The notes beneath the pieces were generated by a model. It was not told where the DNA came from. It worked only from the letters and a program-made list of their open reading frames with translations, and made no database searches. 64,000 nucleotides of DNA, from positions 8,122,001 to 8,186,000 of the forward strand of contig NW_025408669.1 of the NCBI RefSeq assembly GCF_020360975.1. The letters run 5' to 3'. Position numbers and translations under genes: made by a program. Positions within the stretch are counted from its first letter, which is position 1. Every line of letters begins with the position of its first letter. This DNA is from Hirsutella rhossiliensis (lineage: Eukaryota; Ascomycota; Sordariomycetes; Hypocreales; Ophiocordycipitaceae). Shown here in pieces: positions 25,443-38,885 of this stretch.

Positions 25443-25699
25443 AGCTATGGCCTGCCCCTTAAGGGCATAGCTAATACGGCTTCGGGCTAGTAAGCGTATA
25501 GAGGAGGTTCTTAGCTCTGCACTTCTCCCTTTACTCGAGGAAAGTAGGGGCCCTTTTAGGTCCCTAGGCTCTTTTAGACCTACTTAAGGAAAAGGGGCCT
25601 AAAGAGGGGAAAGTCCTATAAGAAAGGGGGAAAAACCCAATTAAAATAGGGGGCTCTAAAGGGAAAACCTCTTCCTTTCTTCGGCTGCAGACGTCACCT

Positions 25700-28600
25700 T
25701 CTCGTACGGGCCATTAGCTCCTCTCGTAGACTCTCAAGGCGGGCCTCTAAGGACAGCTTCTCTCGAACGTCTTCTAGCCTAATTTGCTATAAGAAGACAG
25801 CTAGCTTCTACTTCGGCAGGGGCTTCGTAAGACCGTCGGCTTTTATTGATGCCGTTGGAACCTAACGGACGGAAATAAGTCCCCTTTGGACCTCTTAGCG
25901 TAACCAATGCTAGTGGATATCGATATGCCGTAGCCGGGTCGACAGCTTGCTATTTTCCTCCGTAAGAATTCGTATAGTCTGCGTGTTATCGCATTCTATA
26001 GCTAATAGGGACGGAATTTGCAGTCGTAACGATATTAGTAGCCGGCTAAGGAAAATCGCTTCTTTTAACGCTTCTAAAAGAGCTAGTAGCTCTGCCTCCG
26101 TACTAGAAGTCGTAACGGTAGCCTACTTCGAAGCTCTCTAAGCAATAGTTCCTCTAAAAAGGGACATAATATACCCCTATAAGCTCTTTCTATCTAAGGA
26201 ATTGTCCGCAAAGGACGAATCGCTCGAATAGAGGAAGATTTCGGCAGCTAATTTCTTCCTTTCCTGCCCTCCTAGGCGCAGACCATATGATCTCGTTGAA
26301 TAGAGATAAAGGATTGCTCTATCTGCCGCTTCTTGATGCCTAGGGCTAGGATTCTGGTTGTGCCTAGCTAGCCGGGAGACCGTAAAAGAGATATCCGGTC
26401 TAGTAGAAATAGCTAAAAAAAGCAGGGAGCCTACCTTCTATTAATATTGGTGTTTCTGCTCCTGGCTTAAAAGGACGGATCAGGTAAAGCTCTTCGTCTA
26501 ATAGGCATAGAGGGAAGCTTCTTATCGAGGGAATTAGGGAGGAATTTATAAGCGACCTTATCGATATAGGCGTCTTAGGTAAGCTAGATAGTCCGTTAGG
26601 ACCTATTCCTAAGGATTCGTATCCCTAGGAACCACTTTAGCTCCCCTAGCCTGGTCATCTTATACCTTTGTTGCAGGCCTCGTATAGCCTCCCTAGCAGC
26701 AGCTTCTTCCTCTTTCGGGTAGGCCTAGATAATGTCGTCGACGTAGAAGAAGACCGTGATTTTACCCTTCTGCATTATATACGGTTCCTAAGGGACTTTC
26801 GTAAAGCCTAGGGTTTCGAGGGAACCTATTAAATACTGTTGCTAAAGAAGGGGTGATCTTCGTAGTCCGTATAGAGCTTTCCTAAGCCGTAGAACCTTTC
26901 CTGGCTTTTAGAAGCCTAGTAGAAGGCGCATATAGACAACTTCTTCTTCCTCGAGTAGGCAGTTAATAAAGGCGTTGACTGCATCTATCTAATCGAGCTC
27001 GAGGTCGAATTCTGCTGCTATAGCTATAAGGGTCCGAAAAGATATCCCTGCTAGGGTAGTTGCCCTAGGAAGATCCCCTTTCCTGCTGGTCCCGCAGACA
27101 ACTAGCCGGGCTTTGCACTTTTAAAGGAAGCCGTGTTTATTAGTCTTATAGATAAAGACCCACTTACAGCCAAGGACCTATTTTCCTCTTGCCTTTTCCT
27201 TAAGGACCTCTTCGAAAGACCCTATCTCTTCGTGTGAGGCTAGGTGGTCTTTCTAGGCCTAGAAAAACTGGTCTCTAAAGGGGTGTTTTTCTAGCTGCTT
27301 TTGGTTTGCTAGTGGGTCTGGGAGGTCTCTTTTATATACCTTCCTTGCTAATAGCTATGGCTTAAAGAGCCGGCCTGCTATAAACGCTCCGTGGGAACCG
27401 TCTTCTATTAGCGTTGGGTAGAAGTCGGAAAAACGATCGAAATAGGGGAGAGGTTAGTCTTCTTTCGTATCGGGCCCTATACCTTCCTTTGCTTCTCGAA
27501 GCAGGGATAAAAAGGCAGCCTGGTAATCCTTCGAGAGAGGTGCCTTTCCCACCCCCTTAGGGGTCGAGACGGGAAGACTAACTAAAAAAGCTGCTTCTAG
27601 ATCTTCTTCTTATTCCGTAAGAGGAGGCGTAGGGAGGTAGGCGTATTCTAGCTCTACCGCTTTCCTATAGTCTCCTTCTTCGTCTAGATCATCTAATCTA
27701 GTAGCTTTCTCTTCTTCTTCTTCTTCGAAGTCGGCGTTATCCTCGACTACTTTAACGTCGGTTTCTTCTTCCGTTTCCTCGTCTAGGACCTCTTCTTAAG
27801 ACTATTAGGAAGGGGGGATTTAGATCTTCTAAATTAGCTAACGTTATAAGTATAAGAGGGGCTATTAATCCCTCTTTCCGTCGAAGAAGCTAAATTCGTC
27901 GAAAGTTATATCCTTAGTCGAAATAACCTTCCGTAAAAGAGGAATCTAGATCCGGAAGATATTCGTAGAATTATACCCGACGAGGTAACTAACAAAGGCT
28001 CTAGGATCAAGCTTTCTTTTCTTCTTCCTTTTTAGCTGTGCATCGGCAGTCATAGCGTATGCCTTGCAGCCGTAGGCACAAAGGTGGGCTAGCGAGGCCC
28101 TCTTCTTCGTAAAGAGCTCGAGTAGGGATTTCTAGTCTATTCCTTAGGTCTTAAAAAGGGTCTCTAGGTCCCTATAGTCTCTTGGTCCCCTAGGGTCCCT
28201 TAGGGTCCGGTTCCGAAGGTAATAGGCGGTCTCAACGACTTCCCTCCAAAGGTCGTGTAGAAGCCTTATAGCAAGTCTTATTATACGGGCCCTTTCTATC
28301 ACAGCACCCCCTGATCTTTCTGCCCCTCCGTTCTAGGCCTAGGTATTCGGTGCTAACGGGAGGGGTAAAATGCCCCTTTTTCGAAGCTAATTTAAGATAT
28401 CCTTCGTAAATAGCTCTCCGTTAGACCGTATCTTCTTAACCTCGTAGCCAAAGTAGGATTTCATCTAGTTAACGAAGTCCCGGAGGGCAGACCAGTTATG
28501 CTTACTTAGGTAGGTCCGTAAGAAATAGGGGAAAACCATCCCTAAAAAGGCGTCTATGAAAAACATCACCCTAACGAAGCTTTCCTAATCCCTAGAGACG

Positions 28601-30720
28601 TCGGTCTAATCGACCTAAATTTCCTTATACGGCTAGTCCGGCCGTAAAGGCGTTCGTCTAGAAATTCGTCTCCTTGTCTTCCCTTGGCCGCAGTATTCGC
28701 ATTCGACGGTCTTTAGGCCCCTTATTCGTACGCCTTGTTGTTGACCTAGTTTATATAAAGCTAGGGGGCCCGGGTGACTAAGTCGTGCGTGCCAAAGAAG
28801 ACCGTCTCCTTAGGCTGCCGGAAGAGGGTCCTTTAACCCTACCCTCCTTCGAGCAGGGAAAGCTGACTTCTCGAGAGATTCCTTCCTAAGGATAGGTCGG
28901 AATTCGAGAATAAATTAACCGAATTTCTCCTCGATAAGCCTAATAGTCTGATTCTTCTAGACTAGCCTTATAGGCTTAGACGTCGTATCCTAGAAGATTC
29001 CTTCCTTTTAAAGAAGGCGGAAGGAAATTAGGCTTGTTAAAAATCGAGGGCAAAAAGCTACCCTTTTTCGTCGAAGAATTCGTATAGACCTATTAGGTAA
29101 TTTCATCGTGAAATTTACCCTTCCGTACCCCTCTATCCGTACGGTTAATTCCCCGGCAATAAGGTATTCCCTCTATGCCTTCTTAAAGGACCGGAATCGT
29201 AAGAGTATATTGCAGATATCGAGGGAAGCACCAGAGTTAAGGATAGCTGATTTTCGTAGGGGATAATCGGAGGGCTCTAACGGTTGGTCTTAGCCTTATT
29301 GATCCGTAGGGAAGATAAAGGCCGGATTTACTATACTAACGATTTTTCCTCGAATTTGCGGCTCGAATAGGGGCAGCGGCGTTAGTTGCTATTTCTTAGC
29401 AACCCGAATCTCGTCTATCTTCTTCTACAACGAGGGGTCCTCCTTAAGAGACTGTTGTACTGTTTCTCGTAGCCTCTTTAAAGGGTTGATTCCTTTAGGT
29501 CGGTTTTCCTCGAAGACCTGCTAGCAGTCTTCCAGCCGATAGGGCTTTTTGCATGCTTGGCAGGTAGGTCGATTCCTTCTCGTACGTTGTCTCTTCGAGG
29601 AATCCTCGTCCCGGTCCGGAAGGTCTGCTTAAAAACCCCCCCTTTTTACCCCTTATTGCTAATTTTAACGAAGAGGTTCGATTTCGACTAGTTCCCTGAT
29701 TTTTCGACTAACGGACTAAAAGGTCCATTAGGGGACTAGTCGGGCCGGTCTGACTGACGGGACCTATGACGGGCCCGGAGCAAGATGCGTAGCCGGGGCC
29801 GGGCCTTGGGCAGCCGTTGATGACGGTGTTGATGCTCTCGAGGGAGGAGGAGCCGAAGGAGCAACAGCCGCAGCAGCAGCAGCGGGAGCCGCAGCAATAG
29901 GGGCTGCAGCAGCTACAGGGGCAGCAGGTCGAGCCGTCTAGGTCGAGTGCTGGCCACGAAGGAATAAGACTGCTTGCTATTGTACTCTAGCAGCCTCTTC
30001 GTCTAGTTCCCGGCTAGCCTCTCGAAAGATAGTCGAGTAACCGTCACTAATAGGCTTTATTAGCAGAGATATATCCCGTAGCCACTGGCCGGAAAGAGCT
30101 TCTATAAGGAAGTATTGGTTAGCTTCCTTAAGGATTTCTTCCTACTTAGCTAGCCACGAAGAAGCTAGCAGGTTCCTAGCAGAAAAGGCTCCTAGGTGGG
30201 CCGTATAGGTCTTCCTAATACGGTTAGTTATATAGCCCCTCGAGGGAGCTATCGAGGTCTCGAGCTTTAAAAGCCACTGCCTAGGAGTCTCTTCTTCTCG
30301 AAGAGTGATTAGCTTTGCGGCACTAACGGATTCCGTTATCGCCGTGCGTGCAGCAGTTAGCAACTTCGTCTCGTAAAGGTATTCCTTACGGTGACTCTCG
30401 TAGTCACCTAAGGCAGCAGAAAAAGCTCTCTATTATACAGAGGTTAGCTCGGAGAAGAGGGTAGCTCCCTCTATAAAGTCCGTTGCCCTAGGACGAAGAG
30501 GGGGCTCGAGAGGGTCCTGCTTATTAGAGAAGACCAAATTGTAGATGGTTCTGTCCACCCGAGCCCGTAGCTCCTTTACCTACTTATCCCAATCTTAGGG
30601 CTCTGCAAGAATCGTCCTACGGACCGTAGGGGTAGCAGAGTCGTTTTTCGTTATCGTTGCGGAAGAGGGGGGGCAGAAAAGTCAGTTAAAAATCGGCTTT
30701 TCTAGTAAGAGGGGTAAAAG
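25700..30720 (-). pseudogene. Copia-1 gag-pol, interrupted by stops
   Basis: Gag lies at about 30.7-29.6 kb and includes one open run of 73 codons (30142-30363: E-S-V-S-A-A-K-L, Q-W-L-L-K-L-E-T-S). A zinc-knuckle-like motif C-Q-A-C-K-K-P-Y-R-L-E-D-C is at 29524-29562, followed by N-R-P-K-G. Then come a protease-like A-I-L-N-S-G-A-S-L-D (about 29230), integrase (about 28.7-28.2 kb), RT with F-Y-V-D-D-I-I (about 26728-26748) and RNase H ending near 25.75 kb. A TAG for the Trp expected after Y-V-D-D-I-I is shared with Copia-2. The disabling mutations are therefore partly ancestral or recurrent. Confidence 0.93.
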
Positions 30721-30774
30721 GATACAAGAAGGTGCCTTTTGCAGCAGCCGGAAGGTATAGGAATACTATTCCTC

Positions 30775-30787
30775 CCGGGCTCATAAC
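30775..30787 (-). other. Copia-1 primer-binding site, intact
   Basis: On the minus strand GTTATGAGCCCGG follows the 5' LTR end CACGAGA. The plus strand CCGGGCTCATAAC matches an initiator-Met tRNA anticodon stem-loop (CAT anticodon inside). This marks a copia-type half-tRNA primer. Confidence 0.9.
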
Positions 30788-31268
30788 TCTCGTGTAGAGA
30801 GATGCGAGAAGTGCATGAAAATGCACGAAGGTGAAATTAGAAGTAAGGGGTCGGACAGGCAGGGCAGAGATGTTTAAATCTTGCGGGGGCAGCAATTGCA
30901 GTAGGGGAGTGATTGTTGTATTGCCTTTATTGTCCTTCTTTCCTCTATCTAACGCCCCTCTTTATACCCTTCTAGCATCTCAATTAACAAAGAAGATCCT
31001 GCTTAAAGAAGCCACTAATGTCCTTTCGACTACCGAGCTTTTTGGTTTTTCCTCCTTTCTAGCCGTTGCCGGCACATCCGTCTTATCTCTCGCCACCTCT
31101 ATAGGAAGCCGTCGCCACTTCTGCTTCCCCTTATGCCCCTACCCTCCTTTCTGCACCTCTTTTTAGCTCCTTCTTCCTTCTTCCACACCGGGTGTTTTTC
31201 AGCTTCCTTAGTCCCTCGTGCCAAGGGATATCTCCGAGAACTGCGAAATCAGGCCACGCTTCGCGATA
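30788..31268 (-). repeat. Copia-1 5' LTR
   Basis: 481 bp, near-identical to 24948-25433, with short deletions near 31040-31055 relative to it. Same hairpin at 30811-30826. Confidence 0.96.
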
Positions 31269-32020
31269 AGTTTATTACTATAAAGTAAATATAGTAGTCT
31301 CTTATATAATAAAGGTAAGCTAGGTACTTATATACTTTATACTTATAGCGCGGCCTAGGGTTATAATTATATTAGGCTAGTATTCTAGCTATAAATATAA
31401 TATTTAGCTTAGTATAAATTACTAGATAAATAAGGGACCTAATTAAAGAGATATATTTATATATCTTATCTTTTAAAGCCTACCTTTTATAAGAGACGAG
31501 CTCTTTTATTATTAGTAGGATCTTAAGCTTTTAAAGGATATTATTATTAAGAATATAATATTTCTTTATAGTCTTATAAATATAAGAAGCTTATAAGAGC
31601 TATATATTTTTTAGAATTCTTATCCTTAGTAATCTTAATACTAAGGAACTAGTATAGCTCTCTTATATATATAATAGTATATTTCTTTATATTAGCTTTA
31701 TATAGCTTTTTTTAATCTTATTTTTACCCTTTAAGATATATTATAATAATATTATCTATAAAGATAAAGATAATAATATCCTTATAGACTAGTATATAGG
31801 CGTCTTTTACTAGCTACTAAGCTCTTATTTTAATAAAAAAACTAAATATCTCTTTAAACTATAGCCTTAAAGAGATATAGAGCTTATATAGTACTTTTAA
31901 TAGCTTTAGGTATAGCCTAAGTATTAAGAATCCTAGGAAAGGCTAGTAATAGACTTCTTAGTATAGGATTATATATAGAAATACTATTTTTATATTATAT
32001 TATTCTATTTTAAAGTCTTA
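31269..32020 (-). pseudogene. Copia-F reverse transcriptase C-terminal half
   Basis: The minus strand reads A-L-Y-L-F-K-A (for A-L-Y-G-L-K), then I-I-I-F-I-F-I-D-N-I-I-I-I (for Y-V-D-D-I-I), then F-L-S-I-K-I-T-K-D-K (for F-L-G-I-x-I-x-R-D). These are followed by I-Y-K-Y-I-S-L-I-R-S-L-I-Y-L (for Y-x-S-x-I-G-S-L-M-Y). This is the copia RT thumb and linker. It runs to 31269, where Copia-1 interrupts it, and the RNase H resumes at 24947. Frame shifts and stops are frequent. Confidence 0.8.
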
Positions 32021-32025
32021 AAAGT

Positions 32026-32098
32026 TATTATATATACTATATATATTAATTAACGCTATCGCTTATATTTAATAAGCGGCTACTACTTTTTTATAATA
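32026..32098 (+). repeat. TRIM-1 left terminal direct repeat
   Basis: 73 bp starting TATTATATATACTATATATA and ending TTTATAATA. It differs from 39287-39359 by only a few C/T changes. Confidence 0.9.
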
Positions 32099-32108
32099 GT
32101 TATAAGCC
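32099..32108 (+). other. TRIM-1 primer-binding site, interrupted by Gypsy-A
   Basis: GTTATAAGCC here plus TAAG from 39077 restores a site like that of Copia-2. Gypsy-A entered within it and duplicated AAGCC. Confidence 0.8.
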
Positions 32109-32294
32109 TATTACGGAGTAGGTAGAGGTATAGGCGTTAGTACTATATATAAGATAATATTAATAAGCTATATAGAGCTCTCTTATATATAGCTAGCCTA
32201 TATATATATATATAGGATCCGGCCCTCTATATATAACTATATAGCTTAGGCTATAGCCTAAGCCTATAACCTATAATAGTTAAAGACTCTTATA
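32109..32294 (-). repeat. Gypsy-A 3' LTR
   Basis: 186 bp, plus-strand start TATTACGGAGTAGG and end GACTCTTATA. The internal purine-rich tract lies next to 32294. Confidence 0.93.
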
Positions 32295-32689
32295 TAATGC
32301 CCTCCCTTAAGCGCGGCGCGGCGTTGCTTAATTAACGGCTTCTATACTATTAAGCCTATACTACTAGCTTTACCTTACCCTTTCCTATTAATCGTACTAG
32401 CCTTACTAGCCCTATTATCCCTACGCCTATTAGCCTAGGTAGCCGGAACCGGGCTCTATATTTATCGGCCGGCTAGCCGTTTAAATAAAGGCGCGACCTA
32501 TTATATATACCCCTAGGTAGCCGGCGGCCGGCCTAGACCTACGTAAGCCTTAGGTTACCCGTCCCCTCGGCCTTAAGTAGCCTCCTCTACCTAGGGGTAT
32601 ATAAGGCGGCATCCCCCCCTTCCTTTATCTTTTCCTTCTCCTCCTTCTTTAACTATAGTAATAGTAGTAATAAGTAAGTTCCGCTTTAC

Positions 32690-33790
32690 TTAAAGCGTTA
32701 GTTTATTCCTAGCTATATAGGCCGCTTTATTAACGTATACTTATAGTAGTAGCTATAGTAGTAATAATAGCCCTAATAATAATAACTTTAACTAGTAAGT
32801 TCTCCGCCCTATAGAGTAGGAGGCCGTAATCTATAATACTAACTTCCGCGATAGATATATCTACCTTCCCCTCCCTTACTTCCTTCTTCTTAGAGCGTAC
32901 GGAGTCGTTCGTCGACGCCGTGCTAGGTATAGCCGACGATAGCTCCGCCGCTACCGCTACTCCTACCCGCGCCTCCGCGACCGCGCCTACTACCGCCGCC
33001 TTTACCTTTACTACGCTAGCTGCCCTTACGTCGCCCTTCTATATAATAACGCTATCCCTACCGCCGGCCGTAACGCCCGGCCCCTCTACCCCTACCTCCG
33101 CCTTTACTACCCCTATAAGTCCGCTACCTAGTAAGCGTAGTAGCTATTTTCCGCTAACTTCTTAAAGTATAAACGCTAAGTATAGGCTAGAGCCGCCCGC
33201 GCGGCCCCCTATATATAGTACGCGTTATAGGAGCTCCCTTACGCCGACTAAGTCGGGCGCTACTATAGCGGTAGTTATTACTAGTGCGCGTATACCGGCC
33301 GCGCTTATAAGGCGGCGCCTCTTATCTTACTCGCTACGGCGTTAGCTTAGAAGGCCGGCGTATATAGGTAGGTAGGTATAGGGGGCTACTAAGAAGCGCC
33401 TTACCGCCGCCGCCGCCGTTTATTATAATCTCCGCGCCCTTAAGCGCTAGGGCCTCGTCCTTAAGTAAGTTCCTCTCTTCTAGCTCTTTTACTTCCGCTA
33501 CTAACTCTCTTAGTACTAGGAATACTACCTCCGTCGCCTTATTAGCGGTCCCCTTAGCTATGCCCGCCGCTGCCCCCGCCGCTACTACTAGCCGGGCCCC
33601 CTTTACTCCTAGAGCCCTTAGAGCCGCCGCTACCGCCGACTAGCTCGCGGGCTTAGAGGGCCGCCTAAGCGCCTTAGAGAGCGCCGCCGCTATTAATAAG
33701 GTAGAGTAGGATAATAAGGATAAGGATAAGGACGATAATAAGGATAAGGAGTAGGTCTAGGTAGTCTAAGGGCTCCGCCTTAAAATAAAC
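32690..33790 (-). pseudogene. Gypsy-A extra 3' ORF (ORF3), decayed
   Basis: Homologous to the third frame of Gypsy-C (about 60500-61539) and Gypsy-B. GC-rich, with Ala/Gly/Val-rich codons and acidic/basic patches. It lies between the chromodomain and the 3' LTR. The sense frame is interrupted. An 81-codon frame on the opposite strand (32920-33165) is low-complexity and is not taken as a gene. Confidence 0.55.
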
Positions 33791-33839
33791 GCTATTTTTA
33801 TCTCTACTTATATTATTATACTTATATTATCGTAACTAC

Positions 33840-36800
33840 TTACTCCGCTTTACCTACTTTATAGTCCTAGCCTAGGCTACTATTAATAGTCTATTAGTTT
33901 ATTATTCTCGTTTATTATTTTAAATAAAGCTTTAAACTTATTAAGGGCTATAGTTCTTATAAACTTATATATAGGTTCTTATATAAGGTTAAGATACCCG
34001 CGCTACTTAACGAGGACCTCCTAGCGTTTCCCCTTACTAACCTTTTTTTAGCGCGCGGCCTATATCTCTTTAACCTTAAACTTATCCTCTCCCTTTACCT
34101 TAATTATAGGCGGTTAAGCGTCCGCTACTTCTTATTTAAGTAGCGGGTTAAAAGAGGCTTTATAAAGGAGGTCTATATTAATCTTATTATAGACCCTTAT
34201 TAAGAGACTATCGAGCTCTATAACCTATAGGCTAATAACCCTCTATACTATAAACTTCGCGTATAGCTAGTTAAGCTTCTTCTTTAGCTATACTAACCTA
34301 TAGTTATAGAGGTCTAGCTATACCTTATCTCTTACTATAAACCTATTTATTAGGGCCCTAGTCTTATTAGCGTGCTGCTCTTAATCTTATACTATAGCGG
34401 CTATCGCGGATTAGTAATAATCTATAGTCTCTTATAGCTTTTATATAAATATAAAAGCGCGGCCCTTTAGTAATAAATTACTATACTACTCCGCTACTAT
34501 ATTTATAGTAAAGGGAACTAATAAGGGTAGTTCGAAGCTATACGTTATAAAGAAAGGGGCTATCTTAATAGAGGTATATAGTTTACTATTTAACGTAAGT
34601 TAGGCCGCGGGGAGCTAACGGTCTTAGTTTACTTAGTTATAGGCTACGATAGCCTATAGGTAAGCTTATACCTCTTAGTTAACCCTCTTAGGCCCTCTAT
34701 TAGTCTATAAGTAATATATTATACTAAGTAGCTATATAATCTAAAGTAGCTAGTATAAGTACTATTAAAAGTAGCTAGTTTAATTTAATCCCTTATTACT
34801 TATAATAAAGGCTAGCTAGCTATATAAGCGGGCCTAGTACTATAGGAAGCGCTCTATATAGGACTTTATATCTATAAACGGTATTAGCTTTAATACTATA
34901 GACTTATTAAGTTAGTCCTTAATTACCTATATATAGCGGTTGCCGCCCTCTATAAGTAAGAGGTCCGTTATAAAGTCTATCTATATATATATATAGAACC
35001 GGTCGGGTACTAAAAGCTACTTAAGTAGCCCCTTAAGCTACGCCCTCTAAATCTTAGTATAGCTATAGATATTATAGTTATAGAGGAAGCGGCGAACGTA
35101 GTACTATAAGAGGGGCTAGTAGAAATCCCTTATAAGGCCTACTACTATGCCCTGCCTACTTAGGTAGCCTACGATACTAAAGTTATAGATAAGCTAGACT
35201 AGCTTCCCTTAAAGCTCGTTCTATTTATCTAGCTCTAGTAGTCTATCTTTCTCCCTAGCTTCTATAGTATATAGCGCGCCCGGTACTTATAGTCTCCCCT
35301 ACTAATATAGATGCCCTTATAAGTCGATATAATAGTTAGCTACTTATACCTTTAGCTTTAGCTTTAGATTAAGGTATCGAGCGCCGGACTTAATAGCGCG
35401 GCGCACGCTCTTATAGGTACGGTCTAGAGATAATATCCTATCCTATAAGCGCTAAAGGACCTTATCTTAGAATACCTACGCCGTACGCGCCCCTAGGCCG
35501 GTCTATCCCTCCTCGCTAAGCTAAGGCAAAGGTATAAGGGAAGGCTTATCTATTAGCGCCGCGCCTTCCTTTACTAAGGAAGCTCTTATATAAGTCTATA
35601 GCGCTTCTTATAAGATAAGCTATAGATCCTAGGCCTCGATATCTACTCCCGTTAGCCGGTCTTAATCCCTCCGGGAAAGCGTATCTAGGACTATAGAGTC
35701 CCGCCCTAGCTAGTACTTAATTAAGAAGTTAAAGTATAAGAGATACTCCGCTTAGCGGGCTTACTATTCTAAGAGGTATTAGCGGGTTATAAAGTACTTA
35801 AGATTCCTATAGTCTATAAGAACCTCGAAGCTCTTATAGCTTTAAAGCTCTACTTACTATTACTTAAGGTAGCTAATAATTATTAGTATCTCCTTATCGT
35901 AAATAGCGTAATTTTACTTTACTAGGGTTAGCTTATAGGAGTAGAACGCTATTAGTTACTTCTGCCTATCTACCTCTTAAGAGAGCGTTCCTTTAAGTAC
36001 CTAGCCGCTATAGTTTACTTCGACTAACGTAGACTAGTTAAAGTCTTACTAAAGTAGTACTAGGGCCCGCGAGAATAGGTCCTTAAGTATATAGAACGCT
36101 CCTTCCTATATAAGCCCTTAACTAAAAGCGGTCTATTTCCTAGTAATCTTATTTAAGGGACTTATAATATAAGAGAAGCCCTTAATAAATATCTTATAAT
36201 AGTTTATAAACCTAAGGAAGCTCTATATACCTATCTATATAGTTAGGGCCGCCTAGTCTTAGATCGCTTAGATCTTTATAGGATCCGCCTATATACTTAT
36301 ACCTACGTAGATAATAAAGCCTAGGTACTTAACCCTCTTAACCTTAAATTTATACTTATTTAGGTCGAGGTAGAGCTTATAAAGTTAGAGGCGGTCTAGG
36401 ACCCTCTATACTTTCTATATATAGTCCTTATAGGAGCTACTTATATAAATAAGGATATTATCTATATATATAGAGGCGAACTTATTAAGGAAGTCTTATA
36501 GTATATTATTAATATAATACTAAAAGGTAGCGGGCGCTCTTAAGAGGCCGAAGGGCGTTATAAGCTACTTAAATAAGCCGTAGTATATATAGAACGCTAT
36601 TTTCTACTTATTACCCTTTAAGATCTATACCTTATAAAACGCTTATTTTATATCTAGCTTTATAAACTACTTTGCCTTTAAAAGGTTATAGAGTATATCT
36701 AAGATTAAGGGTAAGGGGTAGTAGTCTAGCCTTATAATTATATTTAGAGCCCTATAGTTATAATAAAACTATATCCTACCCTTTAGTTTACGTATAAATA

Positions 36801-38740
36801 GGACTAGCGCTCTTACTTTAGAGCTACTTACTTAAATAAAACCCTTATCTAAGAGATCCCTTAGCGTCTTCTTTAGTACTAATAGCTCTACGTATAATAT
36901 ACTATATAGCGGTCTAAACGGTATAAGTAGTTCCTACCCCTTCTTATTAGTATAGAGTATGATCTTATAGTCTACCCTTAGCTTATATAGGTTAAGCTTA
37001 TCCGCTTCCTAGGACTTAAATAGCGGTAGGAGGTCGTAAAAGTACTTTAGTATCTACTACTATAGCTTAGAGGGCGACTTTAGCTTCTTTATTTAAAGGG
37101 CCTTATTAATATCTACTAGGCTAACTATATAGACCGCTATATTAGCCGCTACCTAGCCTTACCCCCGCTCTACCTATTATATAGTTCTTATAAAGATAGA
37201 GGCAAGGACTTCTTATACTAAGTATAAAGCTTATACGCTTAGTCCTACGCTTATAAAACTATCGTTATAGTAGACCTACTATTATATAGGCCTAAACTAT
37301 AGCTTCCTTTAATATAGAACTAAGTATAACTTTATATATAATAACTAAGGTTTCCTAAAGATTAAGGGAAATTCTAGTTAAGGGATTATATAGGCTATAA
37401 TAAGCTTATAGTAACTATCGACCTTTATAGCTAGCTATATAATACCCTTAATTACCGTACCCTCTATTACGCTTAAGGCGCCCTTTACTTACCTTAGGGC
37501 GATCTTTTTTACCGGCACTTATATCTCTCGTATAAGCGCTTTATTAACTACGGCGTAGTACTAGTAGCCCTTATCTATAAAGGTAGTAATAAGTAAGGAG
37601 TTATTAATTATAACCTATATTAAAGTAGGCTCCTTTTTTATATAAGCGGATAATTCCTCCTTCTCCCTTACTAGTACTAATAATTAAGGCTCTAGAGCCT
37701 ATCTTTACTCTAGAGCTACTCTTTTTCCTCTAGGCCTAGGGGGGCGGAGTCCTCCTTATCGTTTAAGGCGAGGAGCGGTTCTATCTTCGCTACTTAAACC
37801 GCTATAGGCCGCTTAGCTAAAAAGAAGGGGTATTTTAATATAAAGTATATAGATACTCTATAACGTAAGCAGCGGCCGTTAGCCTTCCTTTTCCCGATTT
37901 CCTCGCTCGTTACTTACTTCGCCCGCTACTTAAAGTATAGGGCGGTATAAGGGGTAGTCGACGGCGTCTTCTTACCGCGTTTAGCCCGGTCTATATAGGT
38001 AGCCGATATTAAGGTATCCCTATCTATATCGATAGCCGGTTATTTATCTTATAGAGGGGCGGTAATCCTATCGCTACTATATAGCGTGCGCTTATAGAGC
38101 TTCTAAAAACACAGCGTTTATTTATAGCCTTAAGCTACCTTTATTAACCGGCTTATATACTCGCTATAGTTAATAGGTATAATTATAGGGATAAGTAGCT
38201 CCTATAGGGCTAGCGTAATCGAATTCTATAGCTATATAAGCTTCGCGTTATCTTCTTATACTATAGTCCCCGCTACCTATAAGAGCGTCTCTTTAAAATT
38301 AAGAAGGAATTCGCTAAAGGTTTATCTATCTCTTTACTTAAGGGTCTATAGCTAGCCTATCTTACGCTTTCTCCCGCTCCTATATATTACTAAACGTATA
38401 TATAAGGTATTAGAAGAATTCTTATAGGTCGCGTCTACCCCTAAGGCCGCCCTTATCTTAGAATCTAAAGATCCGCTATATCTAGGGCTTTAGTAGCGTA
38501 TAAAGGAGCGAATACTATACTATATCGCGATAGCTATTTAAGCCCTATTTCTTATTAGTTATAAACTTCGTTTATAGCTAGCTAAGGAAGAAGTAAAAGG
38601 ACTCTAGCTTACTATCTTAAGTTAGCTAAGGGAGCGGCTTCTATATCGGTAGTATCGCCGCCGTAACCAGCGTTATAGAGGCTATAGGGGTTAGAGCTAG
38701 TCTTATAGATAGCTCTATTAGTATAGCGAGAACCTTATCC
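33840..38740 (-). pseudogene. Gypsy-A gag-pol with chromodomain, RIP-disabled
   Basis: Collinear minus-strand counterpart of the gag-pol read in Gypsy-C: gag at the right (about 38.7-37.7 kb), protease, RT near 36.4-36.7 kb, RNase H near 35.8-36.0 kb, integrase near 34.4-35.2 kb and chromodomain near 33.9-34.1 kb. Stops at Gln and Trp positions abound. Confidence 0.85.
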
Positions 38741-38885
38741 TTCTTACTAGCCGTCGCGCTTTTAATCGCTTTTAGGATAGCTACGATACTTCCTATCTAT
38801 CTAGGGAAAGGTAGAGTGCTTCCTTAAAGGGGAGGCGCCCTCTCTAAAGAGATATCTATTAGATCTATTAGTTAATAGCTTATAC

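Larger units (their letters stand above)
24948..31268 (-). mobile_element. Copia-1: youngest full-length copia, inserted in Copia-F
   Basis: 6321 bp on the minus strand with LTRs 24948-25433 and 30788-31268 and a perfect TSD AGTTT (24943-24947 and 31269-31273). The PBS at 30775-30787 is unmutated. The two LTRs are very similar, differing by a few transitions and short deletions. GC content is much higher than in the surrounding sequence. Even so, gag-pol already contains many stops, several shared with Copia-2, so the element is dead. Confidence 0.96.

Noticed and set aside
24872..25444. Open frames of 65-92 codons across the Copia-1 3' LTR
   Set aside because: They lie in non-coding LTR sequence on both strands and recur in the other LTR (30831-31166).
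25947..26141. 64-codon plus-strand frame
   Set aside because: Antisense to the Copia-1 RNase H region; no independent coding evidence.
4433..31273. Regularly recurring 480-bp repeats considered as an array
   Set aside because: They are LTRs with their own 5-bp duplications, not a CRISPR or tandem array.
32920..33165. 81-codon Thr/Ala/Pro-rich plus-strand frame
   Set aside because: Antisense to Gypsy-A ORF3, low complexity.
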